Source of the DNA: Chaunax sp. Z400
Taxonomy: Eukaryota; Chordata; Actinopteri; Lophiiformes; Chaunacidae
Length of the DNA: 64,000 nt
Reading direction: 5' to 3'
NCBI GenBank assembly: GCA_037577475.1
Contig: CM075197.1
Span: 25,447,650-25,511,649, forward strand
How positions within the stretch are numbered: position 1 is the first letter of the stretch; every line of letters begins with the position of its first letter. Positions 43,384 through 55,960 of this stretch are shown in pieces. The position numbers and the translations under genes were made by a program. The notes beneath the pieces are model-generated. The model searched no databases. It saw only the letters and a program-made list of their open reading frames with translations, and had not been told where the DNA came from.

Positions 43384-44629
43384 TTAATAATTCTGCACCT
43401 GTAACAGGCTCCACATGTTAGGCCTGTGGTGTGTTCAAGCGCCTCATGGTGGTTCGACCAATGGAGAGACAGTTTGATGGATTTTAAGTTGCTGAAATCG
43501 CTCAGAATCCTTTTCGTAATTTACCCGATCAAATTTTTTGAAGGGGAAAAAAATACATTTTCATCTTAAAATTTTTTTTTTTTTTAAAGGAGTAAATAAA
43601 TCATTTTACTAATTTTCAGCTGGTAATATCAACACATCTGTCCCACAAACACTATCTCCTTCTTGTGTCGCACATTAAGCACCAGCTGAGCAATTTCAGT
43701 CATTTGAGGAATCAGGCCAGGCGCACCACTTATTCATGGCCGATGAGCTTGATGAAAACAAGCAAGCAGGTTAACAGGGACATGGTAAATTACACCTGCA
43801 CACCTGGCCTAGAGGGGAGGTGTGACTTTGAGATGAAGCTCGGCCCCCCGCCCCCCTCTCCCGCCCCAGTGCTGCTGGATTTGTGGAGCTGCTGCAGATT
43901 ATTGGAGTTATTAGAGGAGTTGTGGAAAAGTCATGGCGAAAGCTCCCAAAACAAACGCGCAAAGGTGTCAAAGGGCATGAGAGGAGTCCAGGATTTAAAT
44001 GATTACCCCCCTAATATATTGCCCAATGTCAACGATGTGTGCATCTCTCAGACGAAGCGAGGAGGAATGCATTTAAGATGGTCACAGTGTGGTTCGCCTC
44101 TCCTCGTCCCATTACTGTACATAAAAGGACAAAGGACTACATTAATTCAGAGAGACATCTCTGCTGCTACATTAAAATGCAGAGAGAGTAACTGTTGCCC
44201 TAAATTTGGTGTCTGTGTGAGTGCATTTGTGCACATGCGCTCATTTCTGTGTCTGGCAGGGGGCGAGAAAGAGAAAAAAAGATTATAGATGACACTAAAA
44301 CGGCTCTAATCAGGCCAAGCTGGTCGCTGATCTCTTCATGGGGCGACGGCGCCATTGATTGATGGCTGCACGGCTCGCTGATGTGCGCAGGTTCTGAAGG
44401 GTGAGGAGAGAGTCGCCGATCAGACATGAGAGGCACAAAAAAAAGTCTTTCTTTTAATAATGCAGCATGGCGAGACTCAACCTGAGACGCTTGGCTCGTC
44501 TCACACCACGTGTTCGCACCCCGCCTGAACCCCGAGAGATCTGAGATGCTGTTTTTGTGCATGATGTAGCACAAATTGAGTCTCGCTAACTTGGGGGCTG
44601 GGAGTGCAGGAGCGCTGACCCGTTCACAG

Positions 44630-44900
44630 AAGAAATGCTAAGCTGCCTATGATGGCGGGGTGGATATAATTAGCCATGATTGGTTTGATTGAGTCTCCCG
44701 GTCCAGGCCTGGGTGTTGGCCCCTTCGGGGGAGGATGATGACTGTCCGGGCATTAATTATTGAATAATAGTTGGAGGAATGGCGATGTTAATGACACAAA
44801 ATGAATGCTATAATCCATTGAATTGACATAATTAGAAATGGTGAGATTTCCCCTGAGGAATATATTCTCATCATGACCTAAAGTGGAGAGGGATGCCTGG
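44630..44900. promoter_or_regulatory. possible conserved non-coding element
   Basis: An unrepetitive block with many homeodomain-type TAAT/ATTA cores, e.g. GGGCATTAATTATTGAATAA (44749-44768), plus GATGTTAATGACA and TAATTAGAAATG. Neither strand has a long frame. Similar-looking stretches lie at 44280-44420 and 45020-45260. Conservation is inferred from appearance only. Confidence 0.25.
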
Positions 44901-46060
44901 AAAAAAAATGGGACTTGAGGTGATTCCTTCGCCCGCCCTAATCATGAGTGTGTGCGCCGCGGGCGGTCCTCCACCAAATGTCCAAATCATGTGTTAGTAA
45001 AAAAAAGCAGTGCTTTAGTCCATGCTGTCTGGAAGGAGCCGGCCACAGAGAGCTGTTAGCCCTGCACGTCTGATTGAATTTGGCAAAGAGATATTATCGT
45101 CTCTCGGTTAGATTAAGTGTTAGTAAATGTGATTGGCTAATGAAGGCAGTCAGGCCTCAGTGACCGCCATGCTTTGCAGCGTCCGCCGGCTCGACTGCAT
45201 CCAGACACAAGAGTCTTGAGGGAGTTTGTTTCGGGTCAGCGGCGGTGTAAGAGCTCAATACAGCATTGCAGAGTCAGGCTGAGGCCTTTTTTCTCTCCTC
45301 TGTCTGCCTCAGCGACCGGCTGCTCTGGCTGGAGGCACAACAGTAGTAGCATACTGATGATGACGATGAAGATGAGAGTATAAATACTGATGATGCAGAT
45401 TGCCACAACAGTAAACAGTAAATTAGAACCCTGATGACCTAAGTGTGATGCTTAACAGTTTTTGTTTTTTTTCAATCCCCTTGTTGTTTTTCTTTCGCTC
45501 CCCATGATTCACGCCTGACACACAGGCAGGTTCGGTTTCCACGGCGCTCGGCGAGATCACGACGAGACGCCGGCAGAGGAGCGTGGGCGCGCTTTGTCGC
45601 ACAAGATGACACGTAATTGAAAACGTCCTTTTTTTGGGAACGTGGTTGGAGGTTGTCATCGTTTTATGGGGAAGCGATTTCGTTTGTGTGAGATGGTGGC
45701 TCCAGAAGGGGGCGATGAGACGCGCCAGCAGCGGTCCCCCCCCCCCGGGGGGCCCCGCTAACAGCCACAGAGGTGGTAGTTAGTGAAGCTGTGATAAATC
45801 ACAGATTCAGCCATGTGGTTCGGATTATTACTCTCGGTGCCATCACGTGAACCTGTGCATGCCTTCACTGTTTGTTTTCCCACTCCCCAGACTCTCCATG
45901 TGTCTAGAGTGTTGACTCAGTTGTACTAGTTTATTTATACACTTTGCCCCTCTTGCACTTTTCTCTTGTGGTATAGCTTCGGATTGGGTGGTGCAGCGGC
46001 GAGGCGTTCAGGCTCAAATTTCCCTGTGCGGACTATGGAAACAATAGCTGATGATTGGAA

Positions 46061-46704
46061 CACTGTAAAAACTTTGCTGTAAATTTACAGGGAAATCTGA
46101 ACAGCATTATCCCGCATTAACATCATGCAGTGACATGCTGCAAAATGCAACATGTACTTTAAGAGATTGCTGTTATTTACAGGGATGAGATACTAATTCT
46201 TTCTCTGCATTTGACCCATCCCTGAGGAGCAGTGGGCCGCCGTTACATTACGGCGCCCGGAGAGCAAAAACGGGGTTCAGTGTCGTTGCTCAAGGATACT
46301 TCGACTTGTAGACTTGCAGAGGGGCTGGGGATCGAACCGATGCATGTCGTTGGTTTTGATCCCAGACAGTCTGCATGTTGACGTGACCCGGGATTGTGTG
46401 AATGATTGTGTTGCATTGGATGGTACCACTGAATGAATGGGTGAATGCTAGCTTGTGTTGTAGCCGTCAGAATAGAATGCATTACAACTAGCATTCTTTA
46501 TACTGTAGATTCAAACACAGATTACATCCCATTAATATATCGTAATTTACTGATAAAACTGCAACCGGTATTATTTTTTAAATTTACGAGAATATAGTGA
46601 TTATCTGTATATTTATTTATTGTAATATACTGTAATTCTAAAATATGGTTAAAAAAACTGTAAAAAATAATGCACTAGTAGTTAACTACTGTAAATTTAC
46701 AGTG
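46061..46704. mobile_element. inverted-repeat element CACTGTAAA...TTTACAGTG with nested SINE fragment
   Basis: The ends are perfect 9-bp inverted repeats and the interior is rich in CTGTAAATTTACAG motifs. A SINE fragment at about 46190-46345 (B-box complement GGATCGAACC at 46329-46338, A box lost) sits inside it. A relative with ACTGTAAAAA and TTTACAGT motifs lies at about 57565-57985. Confidence 0.55.
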
Positions 46705-46977
46705 TAAAATGAAGGTCAGGTGTGTTATACTTTAAGCTAAAGCGAACACCAAGTGGATCTGTTTGTTAAAATGATTTAAACTTCTTAAAAGTTGCTAACC
46801 TTAAAAGCTCATTTGGTGCCTTCACTGACACTTTTCCAGTCAGCTGTGTACCTGTGGCGTCTAATTATACATCAGACTTCAGATAACAGTAGTTTTTGTC
46901 CCTCATCACTGATTGGCTCCCTCAGAAATGTGGTGAAGTTTTCGATTCCATCCCGGGACTTTTCCATCACGCTGCAG

Positions 46978-47072
46978 GGTTTACTGAAGTGACACCCCGC
47001 GTTGGGAGCTGCAGAGCGGGGGGGCCGCGGACGCCCCGAGCCCCCGCCGACATGACGGAGACATGCAAGACG
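46978..47072 (+). CDS. candidate first coding exon of an unidentified gene
   Basis: The exon follows TTTTCCATCACGCTGCAG and is GC-rich. The first ATG is at 47052, context GCCGACATGA, and encodes MTETCKT before GTGAGT at 47073. Seven codons are too few to identify the protein. An alternative acceptor at 46925 adds an upstream ATG with an immediate stop. No matching next exon was found up to 64000, so the following intron would exceed 16.9 kb. Confidence 0.4.
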
Positions 47073-48369
47073 GTGAGTGGTTACTATGGCAGGTTTCTAT
47101 GGCAACCTCAGGTCTCTGTGAGAGCTTCCATTTCGCGCAGCGTGGGAGAAAGAGGGGGGGAGGGAGTGGGGATGGAGAGAAGGACCTGCAGAGAGGAGAA
47201 GGGTGAGGTGTGGTGATAAACATGACTTTGGTGTGGGAGAGAAAAGGGGGGGGCAAGGAGAGGAGCAGATGTGGAGGATAAAGGAGGGACAGGGAGGAGT
47301 GGAACGGAGGGAAAAGTGACGGAGAGGTGTGAGTGATGGGGTGAGAGCTGAGGTGTGAGAAGTGCTGATTGAAGGGCAGCGAAGACGATCACGTGGCCCG
47401 TTAGACCAGATCTGCACCGCTGGAATATCTCAGCGCTGCTGCTCTAATCATCCCTGGTGCTGCACAGTGTGCCTCCACTCTTTATCTCCCCTCCTCTCCT
47501 CTCTCCTCTCTCCTCTCTCCCCTCTCCCTCCTCACCTCTCTGATTTAGCCCGTGTGGCGCTCGGCAGCGAGAGACGTCGTGTCAGTCCTGGTGACTGTTC
47601 TCCATGGAGACGTCCATCAGTCAGTCCGTGTCAGTGGACAGAGTCTTATCGTGTTTGTCAGTGTGAGTGTTTATCTGGCTGTGTATTAGTCAGCGTGTCA
47701 CTCATAGGGAAGGCTGGGGCGAAGCCTGAATGGATGGAGGCCCAGAGTGTTTCTTATCAGGCATGCACCCCTGCGCGTGTCGTCTGTTTGTTTGTTTGTT
47801 TGTTTGGAGGGCGACAGCCTTTTATATGTAAAATTGTAAGGTCTCATGTGCCGTCGTGGAGCAGGAGATGCACAGAAAGATCGACGCATAATTATGTCCA
47901 CCTCTGCCCCACATGTTGCACCACATCGCCTGAATCGTTCCACCCCTGGAATCCTAATTAAAGAGTGAGCTGTTCCTGTAAAATCTGTTGACATCGCACA
48001 ACTCCTTTGTCCTCTGCAAATCTTTGATGATATCTTGAGCCACAATCTACACAAATATGACTCAAAAATCTTTTTTTTCCCACATTTTTCTTTAATGTTT
48101 GTTGTATGCTGAGAAGAGCTGTGTGAGCAGCGTGAGATAAAAGGCTGGGTAGCTGGGTAGCTAACTTAGAACTACATGAAAAGAGGGTTGACGACATAGA
48201 ACAGTGAGCTTACAACACGCAGGGTGATAAAAACACATCATTCACTGTCAAATGTGCTTTTCTGTTAAGAGTCTGATTAAGCTCAGAATAGGCAGAAGTG
48301 GCCACAACAAGCCTTCCCTCCATGTTCTTGGTTACCAGGGTGACGAATGATGACTCCTGGTCAATCCAA

Positions 48370-48690
48370 GGTCTTATTTATATGACATCGGTTTTGCTGA
48401 AAATGGAAAACGTTTTTTTTAAAAGTTCCGTGTTCACACAGCAACGTTTTGTAAATGATCCCTGTACACATGATCTTGCAAAAAAAGGTTGAAAAACACC
48501 ACAGAAGAAGATCACAGCAGTGGTTCAGCAAATCTACATTAATAAAACGGACAGTCTGACATTGTTGTGTTGTTGTTGTTGTTCTGTTCGCGGGCACCAA
48601 TCAGGCTGAGACCTGTAATAGTGAGTGTGATGTCATCGTTTTCAGAGGAGTTGCGTTTTGCCCGTTTACACGGCGACGGTACGGTAGCTT
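48370..48690. mobile_element. fragment of the hAT-like family seen at 853-1644
   Basis: It contains AAAAGTTCCGTGTTCACACAG and CAACGTTTTGTAAATGATCC on the left and CCGTTTACACGGCGACGG on the right. The right motif matches the terminal repeat at 855 of the first copy. Confidence 0.5.
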
Positions 48691-48869
48691 TTCAAAGATT
48701 AAACTACTGATGGTCATGAAACTGGGTAGAAGGGTTGGGCAGGTAGGAAGGAAGAACCTTTAAAATTTTTAAATGGATCTGGATAAAGAAGCAGATTCAG
48801 GATTTTTTTAAACATTTTTTACACTTTTTGGACATTGCAAGATGTCAGTTACACATGAATGACTTTCTG

Positions 48870-49080
48870 TGTGCAGTTTGCATGTTCTCCCCGGGTCTGC
48901 GTTGGTTCCCTCCGGGTTCTCCGGCTTCCTCCCACCACCAAAAAACATGAAATATACTGTAGGTATACTGGTGACTCTAAATTGACCCTATAGGTGTGAA
49001 TGTGAGTGTGAAAGGTTTGTTTTTCTATGTGACCCTGTGATGAACTGGTGACTTGTCCAGGCTGAATGATGGGATGGATG
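48870..49080 (+). mobile_element. teleost LINE/V-SINE type 3' tail
   Basis: The string GTTTGCATGTTCTCCCCGGG with TCTGCGTTGG, CTCCGGCTTCCTCCCACCAC, GACTCTAAATTGACC, GTGAATGTGAGTGTGAAAGG and CCCTGTGATGAACTGG is the very common 3' sequence shared by fish L2-clade LINEs and the SINEs that use them. Confidence 0.8.
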
Positions 49081-49252
49081 AATGGATGAATACTTGATGG
49101 ATTACCATGGTGGGACGCGTCCCGTGGCAGAAATCATCATATTTTGGAGTGGATCCGGACAAAGAGCTGCATCCTTGTCTTTCTTTTCTTCTTCTTTTTT
49201 CCATTTTCCTTTAACAGAACAGGGATCCATGAATTTCTGTCACTTCCTTTAA

Positions 49253-49281
49253 CATTAGCATTAGCATTAGCATTAGCATTA
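49253..49281. repeat. (CATTAG)n hexamer repeat
   Basis: Between four and five tandem CATTAG units. Confidence 0.9.
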
Positions 49282-51042
49282 ACGTAGGACTTTTTCATCC
49301 TTTACATATGAAATACTTGATGGATTTTCATCACCGTTGGTGGAGGAGTGGTGCATGAGGATGGAGTAGATCCGGATGAAGAGGTGGATCCTTCTTTTTC
49401 TCACTTCCTGTACCGGAACCCTGAGGGCAGCCATTTAGATGATGCACATGTGTAATTATAGGATTAGGGCTTAATTGAATGAAAGGGCCTGTTTGACCTT
49501 GGTCGAGGTTTGTGCTCTATTGAGAGCCCTTCTACTTTTACAGAACAGTTTACTTCTCCCTTAACTTTATTTCTATTTTTGACTTTAAAAAAAATATTGT
49601 TGCCATTTTCAACATTTCTTTCCTGTCTCTCTTCTTTTTTTCTTTTTTTTTAAAAATTTGGAGCCACATCTCCATCTATTGATGACCTTCACCGAGACCT
49701 TGAGTAATAAAGTTACCCTCTGATGTCATTGCTGATTGGTGTGTTTGCATTTTGAAGCGGTGTGTGAGTCGGAGTGAGATTTGACTTTACGTTCGCTTTA
49801 AAAGCTGCTCCTGCTGCTGCTGCACAGCGCTGGTGAAGTGACTTCCTCACACCAATTAGGGAACCAGTGAGCCGTGTCCTCGTGCGAGAACGTGAAGCAA
49901 AGCAGCCTCCAACTGTTAGGTTCGTACTTCATAAGAGTGCACACTCTGGGGGCTCTGCATCACCTAAATAGTACCAACTAAAAAGCCCCTTCAGCAGTGT
50001 GAATGTAAAAGTGCATTACAAATAAATGAACCCTTATAAAGGACGACAAGCTCCTCCGGAGAGTCTCAAAAAGTGGTGCTAAATATTAATCCTGACAAAA
50101 CACAAACGGGTTTTAGTCAAATATTTGTTTTGTTACGGTTTGTGTGGGAGAATTTTACCATCGCTGTAGTTGGAAAAGCACATTTTCTTTGTGTTACTGC
50201 AAAATATTCTCCATGGAACGAATAAACTGATTTCAGCGTGATGTTAAAATCATCTGTAAGTAATCCATTACAGTGAATCCTGTTTAAAGCTGTTCTGGTT
50301 TAATTAACTTTGGTAATGAAGTCACAAATTTTAACGTTTAAACTGCATTTTTAATGTTTTTTTAGCTTCTTTTCTATGTTTCCTACCTACTTTTTAAACT
50401 ATTAAAAACTTTTGCAGTTTTACTGTTTGGCTTCCAGCTGATAGTTTCCAGATGATGCAGCTCAGCGTCCGATTCAGGTTTACATTTAAGCTTCTAGGTT
50501 TTTCACCAGCGCAGTGCAAAACATTTTAACTTCATGATTTTTCTGTTAATTCATTTCACATTTGAGAATCAGTTCAGCTGCATTATTATATGTTAACAGA
50601 CTCCTATCAAACACACTGACCAGATGATGTCATCATGTGCTTATATCCTGAGGTATCCAATCATTAGCAGCTGCATTCACAAGCAGCAGTACTTTAAAAA
50701 AAGAAAAAGTAATAAAATCCAAATCAGACCCCAAATATATATTTTGTTTAAATGTACAAGTTGGACATGGCTGACAACTGTTGCTAAACTATTATACTTC
50801 AGTACTTTCACAAGTAATTATAGAACAATCATCTCAGTGGATCAATAATCCAATGGAAAAAAAACAGTTCTATTCAAACCAAAATGTTTTTCTGTCTCTA
50901 AATGCATCCTGTTACGTTACAAAAAGATACTTGTGCAAAAAAAATACATGAAGTATTTCAGAAAATCACTCTTAAAGTGAGAATTTCATCTTTAAATTTA
51001 AGTTTTGACATTTTTTTGTCTTTCCTTTGTCTTACATAGACT

Positions 51043-51814
51043 TAAAGGAACAGCTCACCAAAACAGTTAAATGAATTCATTATCTGCTCACCCCCACACC
51101 CTCATACCGATGGAGGGTGAGGTCAAATTTCTTAGTCCACAAAATATTTCTGGAGTTTCACAGTGTTGCAGTATTAGCTTTAGTAGCTCCTAAACTATCG
51201 AAGAGGATGGGGACTTCTTTTAAAACAACTGAAAACAAATATAAACCTATAATACCTCCACTAAGCAAAATTATCAATCCTACCACGACGATGCCATGAC
51301 CCCGCCCTACTCTGCCTCTGATTGGCTTGGCATGACGATGACGTTTTTTCTCACGTAGTCGAACCTCTTTCAGCGAGGGTCTGTATGAGAAACGTCAAAC
51401 CAAGCCAATCAGAGGCAGAGTACGGCACAGATCACATGACTCCATACATCTTATACGGTAAAAGAATATTAGAAAATAGTGGTCTGAGAAGATGCTATTC
51501 AAACCCCTCTTTAAGCATCTTATAGCCTCTAAGCTCAGCATGCACCCTGTCTGAGGCGAGTGCATGAACATGTCTACATCTCCCATTGCTAAAGACCGAA
51601 AATGTATGTTAGATCCAACAGAGCAACTTGTTGCTGCAACTTCAGCAGCGCTGCCTCTGTTGTAGCAGGTAGAGGCTACAGTGATGACATCACAGAGACA
51701 TGGATTATCTCATATAATCTACATGGAGCCTTTTTAAGTTTGTTGTCAGTTGTTTTCTCTGTCACCTGTTCAGGAGAACGCTGCAACACACGTTTGGGCG
51801 AACTGTTCCTTTAA
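51043..51814. mobile_element. non-autonomous DNA element, AAAGGAACAG family, with internal hairpin
   Basis: The ends TTAAAGGAACAGCTCACC and CGAACTGTTCCTTTAA are inverted repeats of about 15 bp. The interior shares blocks with 9479-10676. A perfect 21-bp inverted repeat (51310-51330 with 51400-51420) encloses a 69-bp loop. No transposase frame is present. Confidence 0.65.
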
Positions 51815-53059
51815 ACACAAAGTCCCATAGCTTGTACTCCGATATGTAACTTTTTTTTCTCTTCTTTTTTTAAATCATAAGATACACACACTGAACGCTG
51901 CACAAACTGACCCCATCACAGAAATGTCACCGAACACACATCACATGGAGCCAGAGGTGACACGCCACAGTTTGACCTCCCTCTCCTGCTTCCTCCTGAA
52001 GGAACAGGAGGGCAGCAGGAAGCAGAAATGCTGAACCGCGTCCTGCTCTCCAAAAACAGCTGGGAGCTACAAACGCTCAGCGCAGAAACACGGGGAGAAG
52101 CTTTCAGAGCGTTGTGCAGTTTGCACTGCTCTGTAAATGGCTGAGAGACATTTTGATTAGCAGCTGGCTTCGCAGGAATCGAGTGTATCAACACACTTAA
52201 CAACCTTAAATACAGATTAATTGTTCACGAAATCGCCGCCACAGAACGGACAGTAATAGCTGGATTCTATTTGGAGTCGAGAGCCGACGTGAATGTAAAG
52301 ATGTTAACGTTGAAAAGACTTCTATCCCGGCGTGTGGTGACACGTCGCATGAAGCCCCCCTGTTAGGGGATTTGAGCATGTGGGGTAGGTAATGTAATGT
52401 CTGTTAATGGGAGTGCTTTAGCAGGGTGATGAACACACTGACTTTTAATCTGCAGCTCTCGGCCCCCCCTGAAGGGGAGGAGGTCCCCGGCTCCTGTAGA
52501 GGAGCCGTTCTGAATAGATCAGGGATTCTCTCTGCATCCTGCATCCTGATGAGCAACGGCGCGTCTTTGGACAGTCTGAGTGGGAGGATGAGGAAGGCGA
52601 TGAGTAGAAGGGGCCGCGATGTATCCTATCTGACAAGGATGAGCGGTGATTAAAATGTGGAACGCCGAACGCTCCGCTTTAAGAAGCGTCGTCCAAAAAT
52701 ATATATTGTGATATTGCTCCAATAAGCAAACCATGAAAATATGAGTGTAGCAGCTTCATGTGCTGCCATGAGATCACATTAAAACGCTTAATAAGTAAAC
52801 AGGGAGGAAACCAGGAGGAGTTTCTGCTAATTAATAGTTTATCATACAGTCATAAGCTCAGCTGACCTCCTGTACGTTGACTAGAGGAGGATAAATGACA
52901 GATCAGCTGCCATCACAAGTGCATTCACTGCATTATGGATATGCTCTATTTATTGCAATAGTAACATTATATAATCAAAGCGATGCTAGGATAAGCCTGT
53001 GTTTAATGTGGCAGGAAATCAGCGTCGTCTGCTGATGTCCTCGATCATTTTATTTTCAG

Positions 53060-53130
53060 GATCAGAATCAGAAAACTTTATTGTCTGTCATGACAGAAAA
53101 TCATCTCAGGCGTGGCTCAACATACAAAAA
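53060..53130. repeat. dispersed repeat fragment (CAGAAAACTTTATTGTCTG)
   Basis: The sequence AGGATCAGAATCAGAAAAC followed by TTTATTGTCTGTCATGACAG resembles the abundant fish repeat that opens with AGAATCAGAATCACTTTATT. It is a short fragment. Confidence 0.4.
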
Positions 53131-55148
53131 GAAAAACCCAGACAACTGACATAAAAGTATGAATTCCTAGAACAGAATGAAAATAGCTCGTGCAAAACTT
53201 ACAGATTAAAAACTATAAAATACTTAAAATACTGTTTATGTGCAAAATGGCCTTTTGCACACAATAATAAGTAATAATAATAATAAGATAAATCTGATAC
53301 ATATACAGTAATAGAGTAAAATGTGTGTCATAAAATAATATACAATAGTACAAATAAAAACTCTCGGTACTGAAGGCATCTTGTTTCCATAATTTGACAC
53401 ATTTCCATGCAAATCTGAGTCTAAACATGTGACCAGAAGTGGATGATGAAAATACTGAGAATAATGGTAAGAAATTCATAAATAATCATATATCTTTACA
53501 AAGTCTGTATATACAGTATATATATATTATATATAGACAGCTGTGTGAAGTAATTTTGTTCATGAGGAATAAACTGAAATGTACAAAAAATATGACTAAA
53601 AGAAAACTTGTTCCTTGGCCTTTTTCTAGTTCTGTTAAATCTAATTTAAAAGGTTTAAAATGTATCCTCCTCTTGACAAACAGACAAATAAACAGTCCTG
53701 AATATAGAGTTAAAAAAAAAAATATATATATAAAGTGTCCAAATTATGATTTTAAAATAACAGCTTTTTGCCTTTAATTCTTAACAATAAAAATTTAAAA
53801 TACCCTAAATTAGAGGTCAACTGATGTATTAAGATATTATAATGATCATTTGGAGAAGGAAACACACTTTATTAGAAACTGGATGCCTGTGGAACCGAAC
53901 ATCTAAATCAGTATATTAAATACAAAAAATAATTAATTCATTTGGTCACCATTGAACAACAGAAAATAATAAACATATAGGCTGTACATGGAAATGAACT
54001 TATTCAAATAACAAACTAATAGACTAATAAACTAAATAACTAATAGATACATCTGGTGGGAGATTAGATTAGAATGATTAACTGATTAATCAGTCAAACC
54101 GATTAATTGGTCGACGTCTTCCTCAAATAAAAGTTCCTGTTCTTGAACTGTTTGTGTTACAGTCCAGGTTTATTCTGAACAGAAACAGTTTTGACTTTAT
54201 TATCAAAACCTGACAACAGTTTAACTGATAATGAAGCAAATTTAAAGAGGCTCAATCACAAAACTTTTGTGTTATTTTTGCGATGCATTTACTGCCTGCT
54301 GCTTCCAGCAATGGAACTTTACAATTTCCTTCACAGCACTTGAAGTAGTCGCTGAATTAAAGCTCAAATAACATTCAAATGGAGGTTAAAGCACCTTTTT
54401 GTGATTTTTGTATGCGTTTTTCTGAAAGATCATCAATAAGGGATGATTAATATGTGAAATCAAAAACGTTGATTTTGACTAGTTTCCATGGGAAGATTTG
54501 TTTTTCCTCCTCTAACAGAAAAAGTCTGTCTGTTGTTAGTCATAAATGGGTTTTAGGAAAGAGTATAATTACATATCATGCTGAAAATTAAATTGTTAAA
54601 GAATTCTTTGACATGAAATCCCTGCATGATTTCACATATCTGTGCTCAGGCCACTTAGTAAAACCTACACATGTCAGGATGCAGATAAATGTAACACCGT
54701 GTTTGTTTGTGTAGCATCACATCAGGCGCTTTATGCTGTGTAAGCTCGTTTCATCAGTCATAATAAGGACCGACACTATTCCTGCATCCCAATGCTCCAC
54801 CAGCCACTTAAGAATATCAGCCATCAAACGGCGACGGAGCCAATATGTTGGTCGAATCAGATACGTTTCCACATAAACCTGGACTGGTGGGGATATCAGG
54901 GAGGAGGAAATCAATATCAAGTACAATAGTTGTGTTTTCACCTGAATGTGGTGGAGTGCTGGCATCGCACACCCCTATCCTTAAATCCCTGTTGAGGGGG
55001 GGAGTTATCGACTGGCATCATCGATTCACCTGCTCTGACATCTAACGTCTCTGACTGGTTCCATAACCTGGGGGCTCCTTCCCCCGGGAGCCAGACATGA
55101 ATCAGGTAGAACTGAGGCAACACTAAGACATTAGTACACCATTAGTCA

Positions 55149-55149
<1 letters not shown>

Positions 55150-55199
<50 letters not shown>
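55150..55199. repeat. (TG)n microsatellite
   Basis: About 25 TG units followed by a run of ten G. Confidence 0.97.
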
Positions 55200-55202
<3 letters not shown>

Positions 55203-55699
55203 GGGGGGGGCATGTGACGTCAGGGGCTTCATTCAGCAGCAAGGCCAGTGTTTGTCCAGCTTTCTTTCAGCGCCAGGGGGTGGAAGGGCAGCGGAGGAGG
55301 AGAAAGAGGGAAGGAAGTGAGGGGAGGTGCCGCCCCCCCCCCCTTCCCCCCAACACTCCCCATTTAAAAAAACTACTCACAAGCACCTTCCCTGCTTTCC
55401 CCCAACCCCTCAAAGATCATTAAAAAGAGAAAACCCTCTGCGTGACTCGGCTACTTCTACAGAATGAAAAAGCTTCTCTTTTTTTTTTCTTCTTCTTTTT
55501 TTCCCCCCCTGTTGTTTTCCATTAAATCAGGGCTCCTGTATCCTAATGCAGAATTTCCCTTTTCATATTTTAAAAGCCTCCCAGTCTTTGATCCCAAAGT
55601 CAAGTTTGCCTGGCGGTTAGTCACATGCTTTAAATGTTTATAAGTGCCTGTGAAGAGTGTGAGCCTAAGTGTGATAGACTACCCTGGGACCAGGACCGG

Positions 55700-55960
55700 G
55701 TTGAGTGTGAAGGAAAAATGAGGCTACAGGAGCAGAGTGGGCTCAAAATTAATGCCCGTTGTGGTCTGGATGGAATTATAATGGGCTGATAATAGTGAAG
55801 CTGTCTCTATGACAGGATTACTATATGACATGGCTGCAGAGGGACCCTGAAACAAAAGATGCGTGTTTAAATTTTGGAACGGCTTCTTAGCTGAGGTGGC
55901 TCCGTTTATATTTAGTGTGGCCTCCATTGTGTTTTATTCTGCATGAGCTGCTTTTCCTCC
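55700..55960. promoter_or_regulatory. possible conserved non-coding element
   Basis: A balanced, repeat-free stretch with motifs such as AAAATTAATGCC, GAATTATAATGGGCTGATAA and GCATGAGCTGC, without coding frames. The call is by appearance only. Confidence 0.2.

Larger units (their letters stand above)
41038..46977. other. probable first intron of the unidentified gene
   Basis: No coding exon could be supported. It holds a piggyBac-like copy (42815-43383), several single-copy-looking blocks (43.9-45.3 kb), and an inverted-repeat element with a nested SINE fragment (46061-46704). Confidence 0.45.

Noticed and set aside
43665..44288. 207-codon open frame on the + strand
   Set aside because: No recognisable domain, no splice support and mixed composition; its length alone is compatible with chance in this GC-balanced stretch.
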